Shown here: positions 41,506 to 54,007 of the stretch, piece by piece
How the letters are laid out: the number at the start of each line of letters is the position of its first letter
How positions within the stretch are numbered: the stretch's first letter is position 1
Origin: Smallanthus sonchifolius
Taxonomy: Eukaryota > Streptophyta > Magnoliopsida > Asterales > Asteraceae
DNA: 64,000 nt
Assembly (NCBI GenBank): GCA_023525975.1
Contig: CM042029.1
Coordinates: forward strand, 85,914,849 to 85,978,848
Direction: 5' to 3'
Position numbers and translations under genes: made by a program
Notes under the pieces: generated by a model
What the model saw: the letters and a program-made list of their open reading frames with translations, nothing else
The model's database searches: none
Told to the model about the DNA's origin: nothing

Positions 41506-43204
41506 CCTACCTGGTATAATAGCCGCGCAGAAACCCTTCTCCTCCTCATTTTGCCCTCTTTTTTCTCTCAATCTTTCTCTCGGCTTACACCCACAAATCC
41601 GGCCATTTTACTTCAAATTCCACCATTTTCTACCTCCTCTTCCACCATTACTCTTCTTATTCAAGTGGTTAGACCCGATTTTGACTTTTGTGTAATTTTT
41701 CTTTATAATTGTAAATTTTTAATATAAATTTTGTATAGGTGAAGTTTTTGGCTAAGTGGAAGAATTAGAAGCTAGATTGAGGGTTTTCCTGACGACATCT
41801 CATCGTTTCAAGAAAATTCCGGAGGTAATATGTATAATTTTTGTGTTTATAGGTGTATTTGGGTAGTTTTATATAGATTTATAAATGTTTGTTTAATATT
41901 TTGGTAATAGGTTTATATTTGAGAGATTTAGTTTTGTATAAATGTTTTAATTATTTTTTATTTTAATAATATAAATGAATATATGTATTATTTTGTGAAA
42001 TTGGTGGTTAATTTATATAGATGTATAGTATGTACGGTTCATTTTTTTATTGATGGTTAATGTTGTAAAATTGATGATTAATTTATATAGATGTAGAGTT
42101 TGTATGGTTTTAATTATTTTTTAGTTGAATAATATAGATGAATATATATAAATGTAAGTATTGTTTGTGAAAATTATAGGTTTATATAGATGTATAAGTA
42201 TATAAATGTATGGATTATTTGTGAAATTAGTGAATTGTATGTTTATATAGATCTATTATTGGTGGTGTTATGTATATATTATTTGTATGAATTGTATGAT
42301 GTTATTTATTTTTTGTAATGTATAGTTTGTTTGTATTATTTATTAGGTATTTGTATGTATTGGTGAAATGTATTATTTGTATAGATGTATTATTGGTGAC
42401 GTTATGTATGTATGGTTTGTATGAGTATATATGAATATGTGCATGTATATATGTTAGTAATTAGAACACAAACATTTCACTTGTTTTGACTCAAATACTT
42501 CTATGCATTATTTTTTTGGGTATTTGTATGAATTAAAAGAATATATTGTTGTTTTTTATTTTGTGTGAAATGTATTATTTGTATGATCAATATAGATGAA
42601 TGTATGTATGTATATATTTAATCCGTTTTGATTTTTTTTATATTTGTGTGATTTTTATATCTAATACATTTGTAACGAATATATAGGATTTCTTGTTTAA
42701 CTTTCTCTTTTCACTTGATTTTGACTGCATTAAAAAGGTAACGCTTTTCTACTAAACTAAAAATTGTTTACATTATGTAACACTTTATTAGTATATCGAA
42801 CTCGAACACGATCCTTTGTTAACTCATTTATCTTGGAAAATTGGTTTATTATTTTAGCAAAAGATACGTAATCAGTTTAATTTATTATATAAAGTATATT
42901 TTTTGAAAAATAAAATAAAAAACAAACAGTTTGTGTTTGACTTACTAACATAGATAAATTATGGATTGTACCCTTTAGAAAATACTCGTCCGAAATTTAA
43001 CTAATAGAGTTAAATTTTGGATTGTCCCCGTTTGGGACTGCCTTTTGAATATTCTATCTCATTTAGGATATGTATACGTTTTAACGGGTTGACTATTCAA
43101 GAGTAAATTGGTAGCTATTTCAAAAGGTGGGTTAGGATCCATCACCTGTAGATATTCCATCTAATGTGCTATCAGTTAATACAAAACAGTTATGATAATT
43201 GATA
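41506..43204. other. CACTA 5' region: CT-rich leader and long AT/TG-rich stretch
   Basis: TTCTCCTCCTCATTTTGCCC near 41,540 looks like a plant leader. From 41,850 to 42,650 the sequence is mostly short variations on TATATAGATGTAT and TGTATGTATG. Nothing coding before about 43,205. Confidence 0.5.
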
Positions 43205-46200
43205 AGAGTTAGATTGCACTGCGATATCGTAATCATCCGGATTTCATAAAAGGTCTTCAAAAGTTTATAGATAATGCCAAAAACTATGTTGACGAAGATG
43301 GCAAGATTTATTGCCCGTGTAAAAAATGTGCCAACTCTTATCGGAAAGTCCGTCTTTTGTTTATTCACACGTACGTGTTAATGGGTTTCTACAAGCATAC
43401 GACACTTGGTTTTATCCCGGCGAGGAATATGCTAATGCTTTGATATGTAGACGCACTTTGGGCTACAAATACTAGTGTTGCAGCAACTGATCATGAGATG
43501 TTTGATGCACTTGATGATGTTATGGCGGAACAAAATACACATGAAGAAAATACTGATGAAGATGGAAGTGGAGCTGGTTTAGACCCGGAATTTGATGCGT
43601 TGTTTGAAGAACTCCGTACCGAGTTATACCCTGGTTGTAGTTGGATGACTTCCCTAAACTTTTTAGCAAAATTGATTTATGAACAAGTGGACGGATACTT
43701 CGTTTAACTAACTTTTAAAGCTTCTCAGAGTTACATTACCGAAAGAGAATCACATTCCCGAATCTCACTATGAATCTAAAAAGAAGCTGAGAAAGATTGG
43801 GTTAGGATATCAATCTATCCATGCTTGCATAAATGACTGTGTTCTGTTTTGGAATGAGAATGAGTCAAAGGAAAACTGACCGATTTGTAACGAGAGCAGA
43901 TGGGTTAACCCAAACTCAAGTGGCAAGAAAGTGTCACGTAAAGTGTTGCGTTACTTTCCTTTAACTTCTCGGCTTCGACGAATATATAGTTCCAGATTCA
44001 CGGCAAAAGACATGACATGGCATAAAACAAGATGCTCAAGGGATTATATAATGCGTCATCCGGTTGATGGGAAGCAATGGCAAGATTTTGATCTGAGATA
44101 TCCTAAATTTGCAGAAGAACCAAGGAATGTCCTCTTGGGTTTGGCTGCCGATGGCTTTAACCCTTTCGGTAACATGAGTCAGTCTTACAGTATGTGGCCA
44201 GTAGTGTTGACAACGTACAATACACCTTCGTGGTTATGTATAAAAGAGACTTCTTTCATGTTAACTTTGCTAATTTTAGAGCCCAAATAACCTGGAAAGA
44301 CATTGATGTTTTCTTAAGGCCTTTGGTGGATGAGCTGAAAATGTTGTGGGAGAAAGGAGTACAAATGAGAGATGCATCAACCAACACTGTATTCAAGATG
44401 CATGCAGCACTATTATGGACTATCAACGATTACCCTGCTCATAGCAGCTTGTCTGGATGGAGCGATCAAGATTATTTAGCATGCCCTACTTGTAACGAAG
44501 ACACACCCTTCTATCGTGTTATCAATAAGTTATCTTATGTTGGTCACAGACGATTTTTGCCTTCCAATAATCATATGAGAGATAGTCTATTGTTTAACGG
44601 CAAAAAAGAGAAAAGAAAGCCTCCTATGAAATTGACGAACACACGGATATTAGAACAATTAGAAAACCTCCCCGATCGTGTTCCTCGGATACATCCTAAG
44701 CATTGAGGTGTGAAAAGAAGTCGTGCTGAATCAAAGTTGAATTGGACCAAACGTAGTATCTTCTTCGAGCTGTAATATTGGTCTTCTCTTGAATTAAAAC
44801 ACAATCTTGACGTTATGCACGTTGAGAAAAATGCGTGTGAGAGCGTGTTGGCTACTTTGCTAATGAACGACAAATCAAAAGACACAACCAAAGCAAGAGA
44901 AGACTTGGAAATTTTATGCATTTGACAAAATCTATGGCTAATAACGAAAAACGAAAAGGTCGTCAAACCGCATGCCCCTTACTCTTTCAAGCCAAGTGAT
45001 CGAGAACGTTTTTGTAAGTTCATTAAAGAAGTGAAACTACCCGATGGATTTGGATCCAACTTTAAAAATAAAGTGGTTGATTCAAATATAATCGGGTTAA
45101 AGTCTCATGATTATCATATTCTCATGCAGCGATTGCTACCGATAGGGATCCGAATAGGTCTGCCTGCGGATGTTAAAAATGCAATTAGTGACCTTTGCAC
45201 ATTCTTTAAAAAAATATGTGCACGATCAATAGATATGAAAGACATGCAAGAAGCACATGATAGCTTGGAAAAGATACTATGCAATTTGGAATTGATCTAC
45301 CCGAAGAAGCTATTCTTGGTGGGCCTGTATATATGAGATGGATGTATCCTTTTGAAAGATATATGAAAAAGCTGAAAGCGTATGTCAGAAACAAGGTCAG
45401 GCCCGAAGGCTCAACAGCGGAGGGTTATGTTGTAGAAGAAGCATTGACATTTTGCTCTAGGTATCTTAAGGATGTACAAACCAAATTCAATCGTCCTGAT
45501 AGAAATGAAGATCTTGGCATTCCAAAGAGGCAATACTCTGTGTTTTTATCACAATGTCGGCAAAGAAAATAACTCCACTTTGTGAAAATGCCAAAAATTC
45601 GTTAGGATGGTTTGTGCTAGACAACTGTGTTGAAATTGAAAGCTACTTATCGTAAGTTTTTTCTCAAACTTTTCTTTTAATTTTAGTTTTTAAAAAATAA
45701 ATAACTTGAACATCTTTTCTATCCATCGTACAGGGAGTTTAAAACAGAGTTTCCTGACAAAAATGTAGAAACTGAGTTTTCACCATGGCTCAATGCTAAG
45801 GTAAACATGCCTCCCGACTGCACCGACGAACTCAGGGCATTGGCACATGGTCCGTTGAGTGCATATTCTTACACTGCTTGTATCGTCAATGGTGTTAGAT
45901 TTGTGGTACACAGTCGTGATCTCGGACGCACTACCTAAAACAGTGGTGTTGTTTCATTCGGAGAAGATGATACACCATATTATGGTGAACTTGAGAGTAT
46001 CATAGAGTTGAATTATTTAAGTAATTACTCGGTTGTAGTCTTTCTTTGTAAATGGTTCAACACGTTGGGTAATGGACGGATAATTAAAAAGGACAATCTG
46101 ACTATTATCGACGCTAGCCGTCAAAGTTATGTTGGTTGTCAATGGTATGATGCTTAACAGTACATTTTAGCCACACAAGCTAAGCAAGTGTTTTATCTCC

Positions 46201-47771
46201 AAGATCCTTCTCGCCCCGTCGGCAAGTGGAAGGTTGTGGAAGACGTTTATCATCGGAAACTTTGGGAGGATACCGGTGTTGTTACAAGATTATAACGAGA
46301 TACAACAAGGTGGAACCGTCAGCCTGATTGATGGTTGGAGATGTATGCACACGTCTCACGGCACATGGGTTAACGATCGGGCACAAAACGATTGGGTAAG
46401 TATATATATTTTGTTATTATGTTGTGAATCAAAGTATAAATGAGTCAAAATGACACGTTGTAGAAATAAAGACCGATGGCTACAAAATTCTCTAAGTACA
46501 ACTGCTGCGGACTTCACAGTTTTGCTGCTGGCCAACAATTCTGCTGCGGACAGCCTTATCTGCTGAAAACCAGAGTTACTGCTCATAGGCTTCTCAGCAT
46601 CATCAAACACTTGATGATGCTGATAAGCAAATCATCAACAGCTTTGGAGTGTTGAGTCTTGTTGCGGATCATCAATAATGTTGCTGATAGCCATATCCAA
46701 TGAATATCAATCGTTGCTGCTGACTGGCATAGCAAAAGCAACTTTACCACTGACAACTTTCTGCTGCAACTCTGACACATCCCATGCAGAAAGAGTATTA
46801 CTGGTGCAGACAATAAAAGACAACAACGCTCTCCTTCCAAGTATCTAAGCAATGATGCCTAAGAAGACGTTTGAGTAAAGTTATCCTTTGTAGTATTTAT
46901 TGTCTTCACGTGTAGTATAGCTTCTAGTATACAAGATCAACGGCTTATGTATCTGATCCTTAGAATCAAGGGTATGTCTTGATTTTAAGTTACTATATAA
47001 GTATTGTATTCGTTCATTGTACAAGGGTGCTTTCTTAGAGTTTCTCTTTATAATCTTGTAACCATTGAAGCTTAATACAAATTGCATTTATCAGTACTCT
47101 TTGTGTTTACTTGTTTACATTGCTTAGTTGTGATTGTTTCCGCCAATCTCAACTAGAATAGAACCATCTTGTATTTACCGATCCTACACAGGTACCCATT
47201 CTAAATGGGTCAAAATTACTCGTTTAACATAAGTCCACTAATACACGTATACTATTGCGTTTTGATAACTTTATTGTAGTTTGAGAAATTATTTGAGTAA
47301 TAAGTTTGTTGGTGTTATTATAGGTTTTTATTGTTGATGTTATTATTTGAGTAATAAGTTTGTTGGTGTTTTTATTGAGTTTTGTTGAATTATTAGGTTT
47401 ATTAAGTATTGTTAAGTAGGTTGGCTATCAATTTTGCAGTCGTTATGCCATCGAACGTTTAGTTTTTTTTATATATGTTTATTTTTTGTTTATTACAGAA
47501 TACAATTCAAGAAGAATTGACCCGGATGCAACAAGCCGGCGGAGAGGTTGATGAGGAAGAGGTCCTAAAACGTGCCCTTGGCGAGAGACACGGTTGGAGC
47601 CGAGGAGTTGGAAGAAAAGTTAGAAACATGCCCACTAATGTTTCGGCTCTCTCCGAGTCTCAATTCAACGAATTAAAAGAACAAATTCATCAACTGAATG
47701 AGACCGTGAAACAGATGCAACAGGACCGGAACCAATCCGGCAACCAAAATGACAACGATGAAGATAAATAA
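43205..47771 (+). pseudogene. CACTA TNP2-like transposase, decayed
   Basis: Domain order matches plant TNP2 proteins. A transposase-associated N-terminal domain (CPCKKC, 43,205-43,440) comes first. The TNP2 core follows, 43,880-45,000 (YPKFAEEPRNVLLGLAADGF, PTCNEDTP, YVGHRRFLPSN, LDVMHVEKNACESVLATLL). Then a DUF4218-type domain (45,160-45,560: DLCTFFKKIC, GPVYMRWMYPFERYMKKLK) and a DUF4216-type domain (45,940-46,250: YYGELESIIEL, YVGCQWYDA, GKWKVVEDV). The last exon is 47,500-47,771 (ALGERHGWSRGVGRKV). An intron with GTAAGT...TACAG borders lies at about 45,651-45,733. At least seven stops or frame changes, and a solo LTR in a later intron, make it non-functional. Confidence 0.9.
46459..47188 (+). 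mobile_element. Solo LTR of a SIRE-related Copia element
   Basis: Starts TGTAGAAATAAAGACC and ends CCGATCCTACA, parallel to the LTR of the 17,247-30,165 element read on minus. No internal sequence. Flanks CACGT (46,454-46,458) and CAGGT (47,189-47,193) form a 5-bp duplication with one change. It lies in an intron of the CACTA transposase and is much more diverged than the full element's LTRs. GCTGATAAGC/CATCATC hairpin motifs recur at 46,590-46,700. Confidence 0.8.
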
Positions 47772-47939
47772 ACTTGGTTGTAACTTTTATTTGAACGATT
47801 TGTAATAACTTATATAATTTGTATACTTTTGTTAGATGTTTTATGTAACATATTGGTGTGAAATGTATTAATATATAACAGGTTTGACAGGTTCTAAATA
47901 TTTGTGTATTAAATTACTGCAAAACTTTTAAAATTAAAA

Positions 47940-48203
47940 TAACCCAGTCTCGACGGCATGTCGTCGAGATTGAGGTTTCTAGATTTAAAAAAAAGATAAA
48001 ATAAATTTTAAATAGGCAGTCTCGACAACAGGTCGTCGAGATTGACCTTTTTAAATTTTATTTTATCTTTTTTTTAAGTGAAAAGTTATTACCGACCACC
48101 CAATCTCGACGATATGTCGTCGAGAAAAGGGAAATCTATCTCGACGACGTTTTCTCGATGACGTTTCAAGCAGTCTTGACGACGGTTTGCCGACGGGGGT
48201 GTG
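47940..48203. repeat. CACTA right subterminal repeats
   Basis: Four or more copies of TCTCGACGACATGTCGTCGAG variants (47,948, 48,020, 48,104, 48,140). They are followed by Copia sequence instead of the expected CTAGTAGTG end. Confidence 0.85.
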
Positions 48204-50463
48204 ATCAAAGCAATCAAAAGGTAAAAATCATAAGGTGTGATCAAGGTACAGAGTTCAAGAACCTCACTCTGAACTGTTTTCGTGAAAGCAAGGGAATAGA
48301 AAGACAATACAGTGCTCCAAGAACTCCTCGACAAAATGGGGTTGCTGAAAAAAGAAACAGAACTCTAATTGAATTAGCAAGATCAATGTTGGCTGATTCA
48401 AAACTGCCTCTCATTCTGGGCAGAAGCAGTCAGCACAGCTTGTTATGTGCAGAATAGAGTTCTCATTGTAAAGCCTCTCAACAAGACACCTTATGAGCTC
48501 TGGTTCAAAAGAGTTCCCTACATTGGATTTCTAAAACCTTTTGGATGTCCATGCACCATTCTGATCACACATGGGGTTCTTCCTAAGTTTGGTGCCAAAT
48601 CTGATGAAGGATATTTGTGGGCTATTCCTCTCAATCCAAGGCCTACAGAGTATTCAACTCAAGAACAAAAATCGTGGAAGAATCAGCCAATATGGAATGT
48701 AGGGAACACATCGCATGTGAACAGGGAAAAGGCCCAGACTGGCTCTTTGATATAGACTCCTTCACACAAATATTTGAGCCTCTTATCTTCTCAAATATGG
48801 AGTATACTTCTTCCAAAGCACCAGCTTCCTCACCTTCCTTTGACTACAAATTGGAGTTCCCCAGTCCCTCTGTCAGACTGAAAAGGCCATCTATTGATCC
48901 TCCATCTGTTGTGGAAGCTATTGAATCCAATGAAGCCGGAACCAGACTCTCAAATGCCACCAGCAGCAGCCTCTCTGAAAATGAAAATCCGAATGAAGAC
49001 ACATCTGTGAATGCTGTAGAGGCCTCTGCTGCAGATGTTGCTGATGTTGCTGCTGATAACGCTGATGCTGCTGTTGATATTGAAGACTCTTCCACCATGA
49101 ATGAAGATTTTAGCAATCTTGAGCAACAGATATGATTAGATGTAGTACCAGCATAGAGAATCAGCAAGGAACATCCCCTGGAAAATATCATTGGCCAAGT
49201 TCACCAAGGAGTTCAAACAAGAAGCAAATCTCATGAGGCCAATATGTGTCTGTTTTATTGTCTTCTTTCTCAGGTAGAACCCAAGAAGATAGATGAAGCT
49301 CTGAAACACAGTAATTGGATTGAGGCAATGCAGTAAGAGTTGCTACAATTCAAGAGACAGGATGTCTGGAAACTTGTTGATCTTCCACCCGGTCAAACTG
49401 CTATTGGCACAAGATGGGTATTCAGGAACAAGAAAGATGAGAGAGGCATTGTCGTCAAGAACAAAGCCAAACTTGTAGCTCAAGGCTACACTCAGGAAGA
49501 GGGAATTGACTATGATGAAGTCTTTGCTCCAGCTGCTAGGCTGGAGGCCATCAGAATCTTCCTGGCATATGCTGCATCCAAGAATTTCATGGTTTATCAA
49601 ATGGATGTCAAGAGTGCCTTTATGTATGGGAAGATTGGTGAGGAAGTATATGTCAAACAACCTCCAGGCTTTGTAGATCCTTCACATCCTAACAAAGTGT
49701 TTAAACTAGACAAAGCTCTATATGGCTTACATCAAGCTCCAAGAGCCTAGTATGAAACTCTGTCTGGATATCTGCTAAGCAACAACTTCAAAAGAGGTGC
49801 CATTGACCAGACCCTGTTTATCAAAGATGAAGGGGGAGAAATCCTACTGGTACAAATCTATGTTGATGACATCATCTTTGGATCAACAAGGAAGAAGTTG
49901 TGTAAAGACTTTGAGATCCTGATGCACTCGAAGTTTGAAATGAGCTCAATGGGTGAACTAAATTTCTTTCTGGGTCTTCAAGTCAAACAAGTTCTAAATT
50001 GAATCTTTATCAGCCAATCCAAATATGTCAAGAGCATTTTGGAAAGATTCAAGATGGCTGACTGCACTGCTGCAAGAACTCCTATGCAAGTGCACCATCA
50101 ACTGACTCCAGACAAAGATGGTCAATACACTGATCAACATCAATACCGTGCAATGATAGGGTCACTCATGTATCTCACTGCCTCAAGGCCAGATATCATG
50201 TTTGCAGTATGCCTCTATGCAAGATTCCAAGCACCTCCAAAGAATACACATCTTCAAGCTGTCAAGAGAATTTTTAGATATATTAAAGGAGCCCCAAGAC
50301 TTGGGCTATGGTATTCTAAAAATGACAAGTTCAACCTGTATGCATACACTGACAGTGACTATGGGGGATGTAACTTAGATAAAAAGTCCACATCAGGGGG
50401 TTGTCAGTTTCTGGACGGAAGACTGATTTCATGGCAGTGCAATAAGTAAACATGTGTATCAAC
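48204..50463 (+). pseudogene. Copia pol fragment, same family as the 12.9-kb element
   Basis: Begins in the integrase core (KVKIIRCDQGTEFKN at about 48,221) and runs through VDLPPGQTAIGTRWVFRNK and YVDDIIFGST (about 49,860) to RNase H, ending in the codons for TCVST. There the sequence switches to unit 3. Relative to the intact pol it has stops at 49,133, 49,154, 49,334, 49,748, 50,000 and 50,446, and a frameshift at about 48,407-48,450. Several fit C-to-T or G-to-A changes. Both ends are abrupt, without LTR or duplication. Confidence 0.92.
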
Positions 50464-51734
50464 TTGGACCTAGATGGCTAGTAGTTTATGGTATTCCATT
50501 GCGATTTTTTGATGAGCAAGTTGACATGAAGATTCATAATTTTGAAGGCTTCTTATATGCAATAAGTCATGTTATGTAGTGAAATTACTTAGTCGTGTTG
50601 TTGAATGACTTTAGTCTTTTGAACTTTGTAACATAATTTAGTTTACCTAGCTAATGAAATGACTTTTGTAAGCATCTATATCACGTATTATCTGTATCAA
50701 TCAGTCACGGTGAACCTGGTCTGGGCGGGATATGACAACTTAGTTGCACGTTAGTTTCATGTTAGCAATATATTCCGACTTTTGTGCACATACATATATA
50801 TATTTGTGTTATTACACAGTGTGGACTATACACAGGACTCGGGTGGGTCAACTCAAACAGGAAGAACTATACTTGGTCATTATGGTTTCATGAAGAGAGT
50901 TATGATATGAAATAAGTTGTAGTGGTTTGATGAATTTAAGAAATAGTCATGGATGGAGCCGGTAGAATATGTTACAACTCTTCATTACCACTACTATCTC
51001 ATAAAGTTTTATCGTTTTTCTACCAGTATAAATGTAGTAGTCATTGTCAATTTTTACTATATTTCATCTTTAAATTCTTCTTGCATTTCTCCTACTCGTT
51101 GTCGTCAAGAACATATACTTGTTGATCCATTTTCTTTTAAACCAACACACAAATATACAAGAATGTAAGTACCTAAAAAAACTAAACCTTCATGAAAACT
51201 CGCAATTTATTTATTTTTGTTATTTTTGAAAAAAAGTTGGATTTTCGTGTCTAGTTGGGTTTCATATTTGCAAGTAAATAAAACAACCCATCCAATAGGA
51301 CTTTCATCTTCCGGTACCATATACGGTTTACCATAGGAGATTGTGCATTCATGAGTTGAAATCCCATCAAAGGATAACTCTCATGGCTATATGCAGTTTA
51401 AAAAGAACTCATAACAAGAAATAATATGTACTCATTTTGTAGCTCATATGCTCACTCTCGGATGGAGACCTAACTAATGTTTAAAAGTATATGAGATTTT
51501 ACTAAATCAATACATCATACATTTGGTTATTTCTAAAGTGACAAGAATTCGATGTCCAAATGTCATGGAAACAACATTCCTCCACTAGTTTTGCTTATAA
51601 CACAGGGTTGATTGATGTGTATATTGTTGGTTTTAAATAGTTTCTGCCGTCATAATGCATTGATGCTTTTATATAACATCACTAAACCCAACTGTTCTGA
51701 TAAGATATGAGTAGAACTAATTAGACGACTATTT

Positions 51735-52159
51735 GAATTTTTTGCAAAAATGGACTATGGGGTATTGGGTAATCACATTTAGGGTTTCTCTCCCTGGTAT
51801 TACACATTTAGGGTTGTCGCCCTTCCAAAGGGCGATGGGTTTGGGGTTGTCTCACTCCAATCATTTGACTTGTCCCATCAACCTGTGAAAGCTCTCCCAT
51901 CCAAGCAAACCCGTCGCCCTTCCCATTGGCGAGAGGTTTTAAGATGTCCAATCACCCCCTAAATTTTAAACCCGTCGCCCTTTGGAAGGGCGAGAGGTTC
52001 TGGTACACTGACAAAAAAGTATATTTCAAATGATTGGAGTGAGACAACCCCAAACCCGTCGCCCTTTGGAAGGGCGACAACCCCAAATGTGTAATACCAG
52101 GGAGAGAAGCCCTAATTGTGATTACCCAATACCCCATAGTCCATTTTTAAAAAAAATTC
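51735..52159. mobile_element. Mutator-type MITE, 425 bp, 9-bp duplication CGACTATTT
   Basis: The inverted ends run some 50 bases (GAATTTTTTGCAAAAATGG and CCATTTTTAAAAAAAATTC, then GACTATGGGGTATTGGGTAA and its complement). CGACTATTT is at 51,726-51,734 and 52,160-52,168; units 1 (9,862) and 2 (15,512) have it once. The interior has repeated CGCCCTTTGGAAGGGCGA palindromes. It sits about 175 bp beyond the MIR395 hairpin in the direction of transcription. Confidence 0.93.
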
Positions 52160-52333
52160 CGACTATTTGGTTTCTTATGATCATCTAACAAAACGATAAA
52201 TGAGTTCTGTTTTCAAACATTTATTTTGTTGACATCAATTGGAACCCAACAACAAATTTTTTAACTGAAGTACTTAGAATATCACTTACACATTTTAAAA
52301 TCAATGTCAAACACTTGTGCTTTCCTATTTGTC

Positions 52334-52417
52334 AAGTGGCCCTTGGAGTTCCCCAAACACTTCAGTAAAAAGTTCTACATCTCAGTGAAGTGTTCGGAGG
52401 ATCCCTTAGGGACACTC
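52334..52417 (-). ncRNA. MIR395: MIR395 hairpin, A-type, copy 3, damaged
   Basis: On minus the mature arm (52,346-52,365) has four G where the others have five, so it is 20 nt and out of register with the partner arm. The loop has also lost about 6 bases (GTTCTACATCTC). The 5' arm is unchanged. The TATA box (52,492-52,499) and GAGAC (52,563-52,567) remain. A one-base gap in the middle of the guide should weaken both processing and target pairing, so I regard it as a decaying copy. Confidence 0.8.
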
Positions 52418-53389
52418 GGCTTTTCCTTTCATCTTTATTCCTTTTGTAGTCACTTGAAGTGTTATATTATAAACATTTGCTTAGTTTTACGTATATATAG
52501 ACGAGTTATGGGAAGCTTCTGATCCATGGACGCATGAGAAGCTCGAACATGGTTGGCAATGAGTCTCTATTAGGAGAGTGGTATTCATGTTCACGTATTG
52601 AGGAAAAGATATGAAACAAGAAGTCATGGTGAGGACCAGGAAAAGAGAGGTATTGTATACTCATTTCTTCATTTATCCCTTAAATATGACTAGGTTCAGT
52701 TTCCAACTTTTGTAATTTTGGCATCAAATTCCATATATGATCCAGGAATCAGCTAAAGATGTAGAAGGGTGGCTCATTATAGAATTTCTAGGTGTGGTAT
52801 TACTCTTTTTGCTAAGTAGCTGGCAAATTAAGTTTCACAAATGCAAATTAGTTTGTTGACCTCTCACCTTCTATATGGTATCGAAAATTTTCAACCTGAT
52901 TACAAAAACTTTTGCAATCGAATATATAAATACCTTTAGGTTGTTTCTGTAAAATTAAGTTGTTTTTGTTTTTATTGTTTAGCCCCTTTAGACTCCCGGT
53001 TTATTTGTTTTTTTTTATAATATTTGGATTTAAATTATGCATTTTTAGACGTGGATAAGAAGATTTGTATGAACAGAAAAGAGGAACTCACACAAATTTG
53101 CATAATTTCATTATGAACTCAATTGGCCGTTAAGTACATACAAGCCCTAACGGAAGTTAGTTGGCATCTTTACACATTAATTCCCTCTACATTACAAAAT
53201 GACATATATGGCTAAACTATTACAACTTTCAAATATTACACTTTCAGTCCTTTAACTATTTATTTCATAACAATGTATTCCCTTTCTAAGGATCCTTTAC
53301 CCAAGGAATGATCAAAGCCCAAAATCAAGAAATCTCAATTGAAACTCATCTCTAAACTCCAAAGTAGCCTCTCCAATAGGAAGTTTTTG

Positions 53390-54000
53390 CCACTAGACAA
53401 AGACTTGACCTGCAGCTCTATTCCTCCTTCGCACTACTCTAGTAATCAACACATGTAATCTTTGAAAACGAGGAGCTGTCGGAATTACAGTTGAATTAAG
53501 AGCAAGACCACTAGCCTTCTTTAACAATGAAACATGGAAAACTCGATGGATTTGGGCAGTAGGAGGAAGATCCAATCTATAGGGTACAACCCAACCTAAG
53601 CAAGAATCAAGTAACGGACATATAACTTGGGAGAAAGCTTAGAATATCCAAAGGACTTTAATGAAGTCTGAACATAAGGCTGCAACTGCAAATAAACCCA
53701 TGTACGAGGCTCAAATGTTCTTTCAGAGCCGTGAACATTACCAAACTGTTGCATTCTGTTTTGAGCTCTTTGCAAAGAAAATTTCAACGGTCTAATAGTT
53801 TCTTCTCTAACACACGCCTTCATCTAAATAGACACATTAGAGTCTCTAAGAATATAAGGAACATGTATGGGTGGAGCACAGCCATACAAAGCATTGAAAG
53901 GAGTATTGTCAATAACTGTATTATGGAAGTTAGTATTATATCACAATTCTACCAAAGATTGCTATCTATCCCAAGCGTTTGGCATGTCAAAAATTGTTTT
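53390..54000 (-). pseudogene. Gypsy integrase relic, copy in B3
   Basis: Best preserved of the three: minus frames at 53,596-53,823 (LQRAQNRMQQ, WVYLQLQPY) and 53,393-53,575 (LPPTAQIHRVFHVSLLKKA). It keeps the uninterrupted GAATTAAGAGC site into which the Copia element jumped in unit 2. Confidence 0.85.
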
Positions 54001-54007
54001 TCTACTA

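Larger units (their letters stand above)
41105..48203 (+). mobile_element. CACTA (En/Spm) transposon, right end missing
   Basis: Left terminus CACTACTAGAAAC. Palindromic subterminal repeats lie at both sides, with a decayed TNP2-type transposase between. A CT-rich leader (41,530-41,650) and a long TG/AT-rich intron-like stretch precede the gene. The right inverted terminus is absent: the right subterminal repeats run up to about 48,200 and the sequence then becomes a Copia fragment. It cannot move in this state. Confidence 0.88.

Noticed and set aside
43132..43368. Minus-strand frame overlapping the start of the CACTA gene
   Set aside because: The plus strand here encodes the transposase-associated domain with CPCKKC; the minus frame is a shadow.
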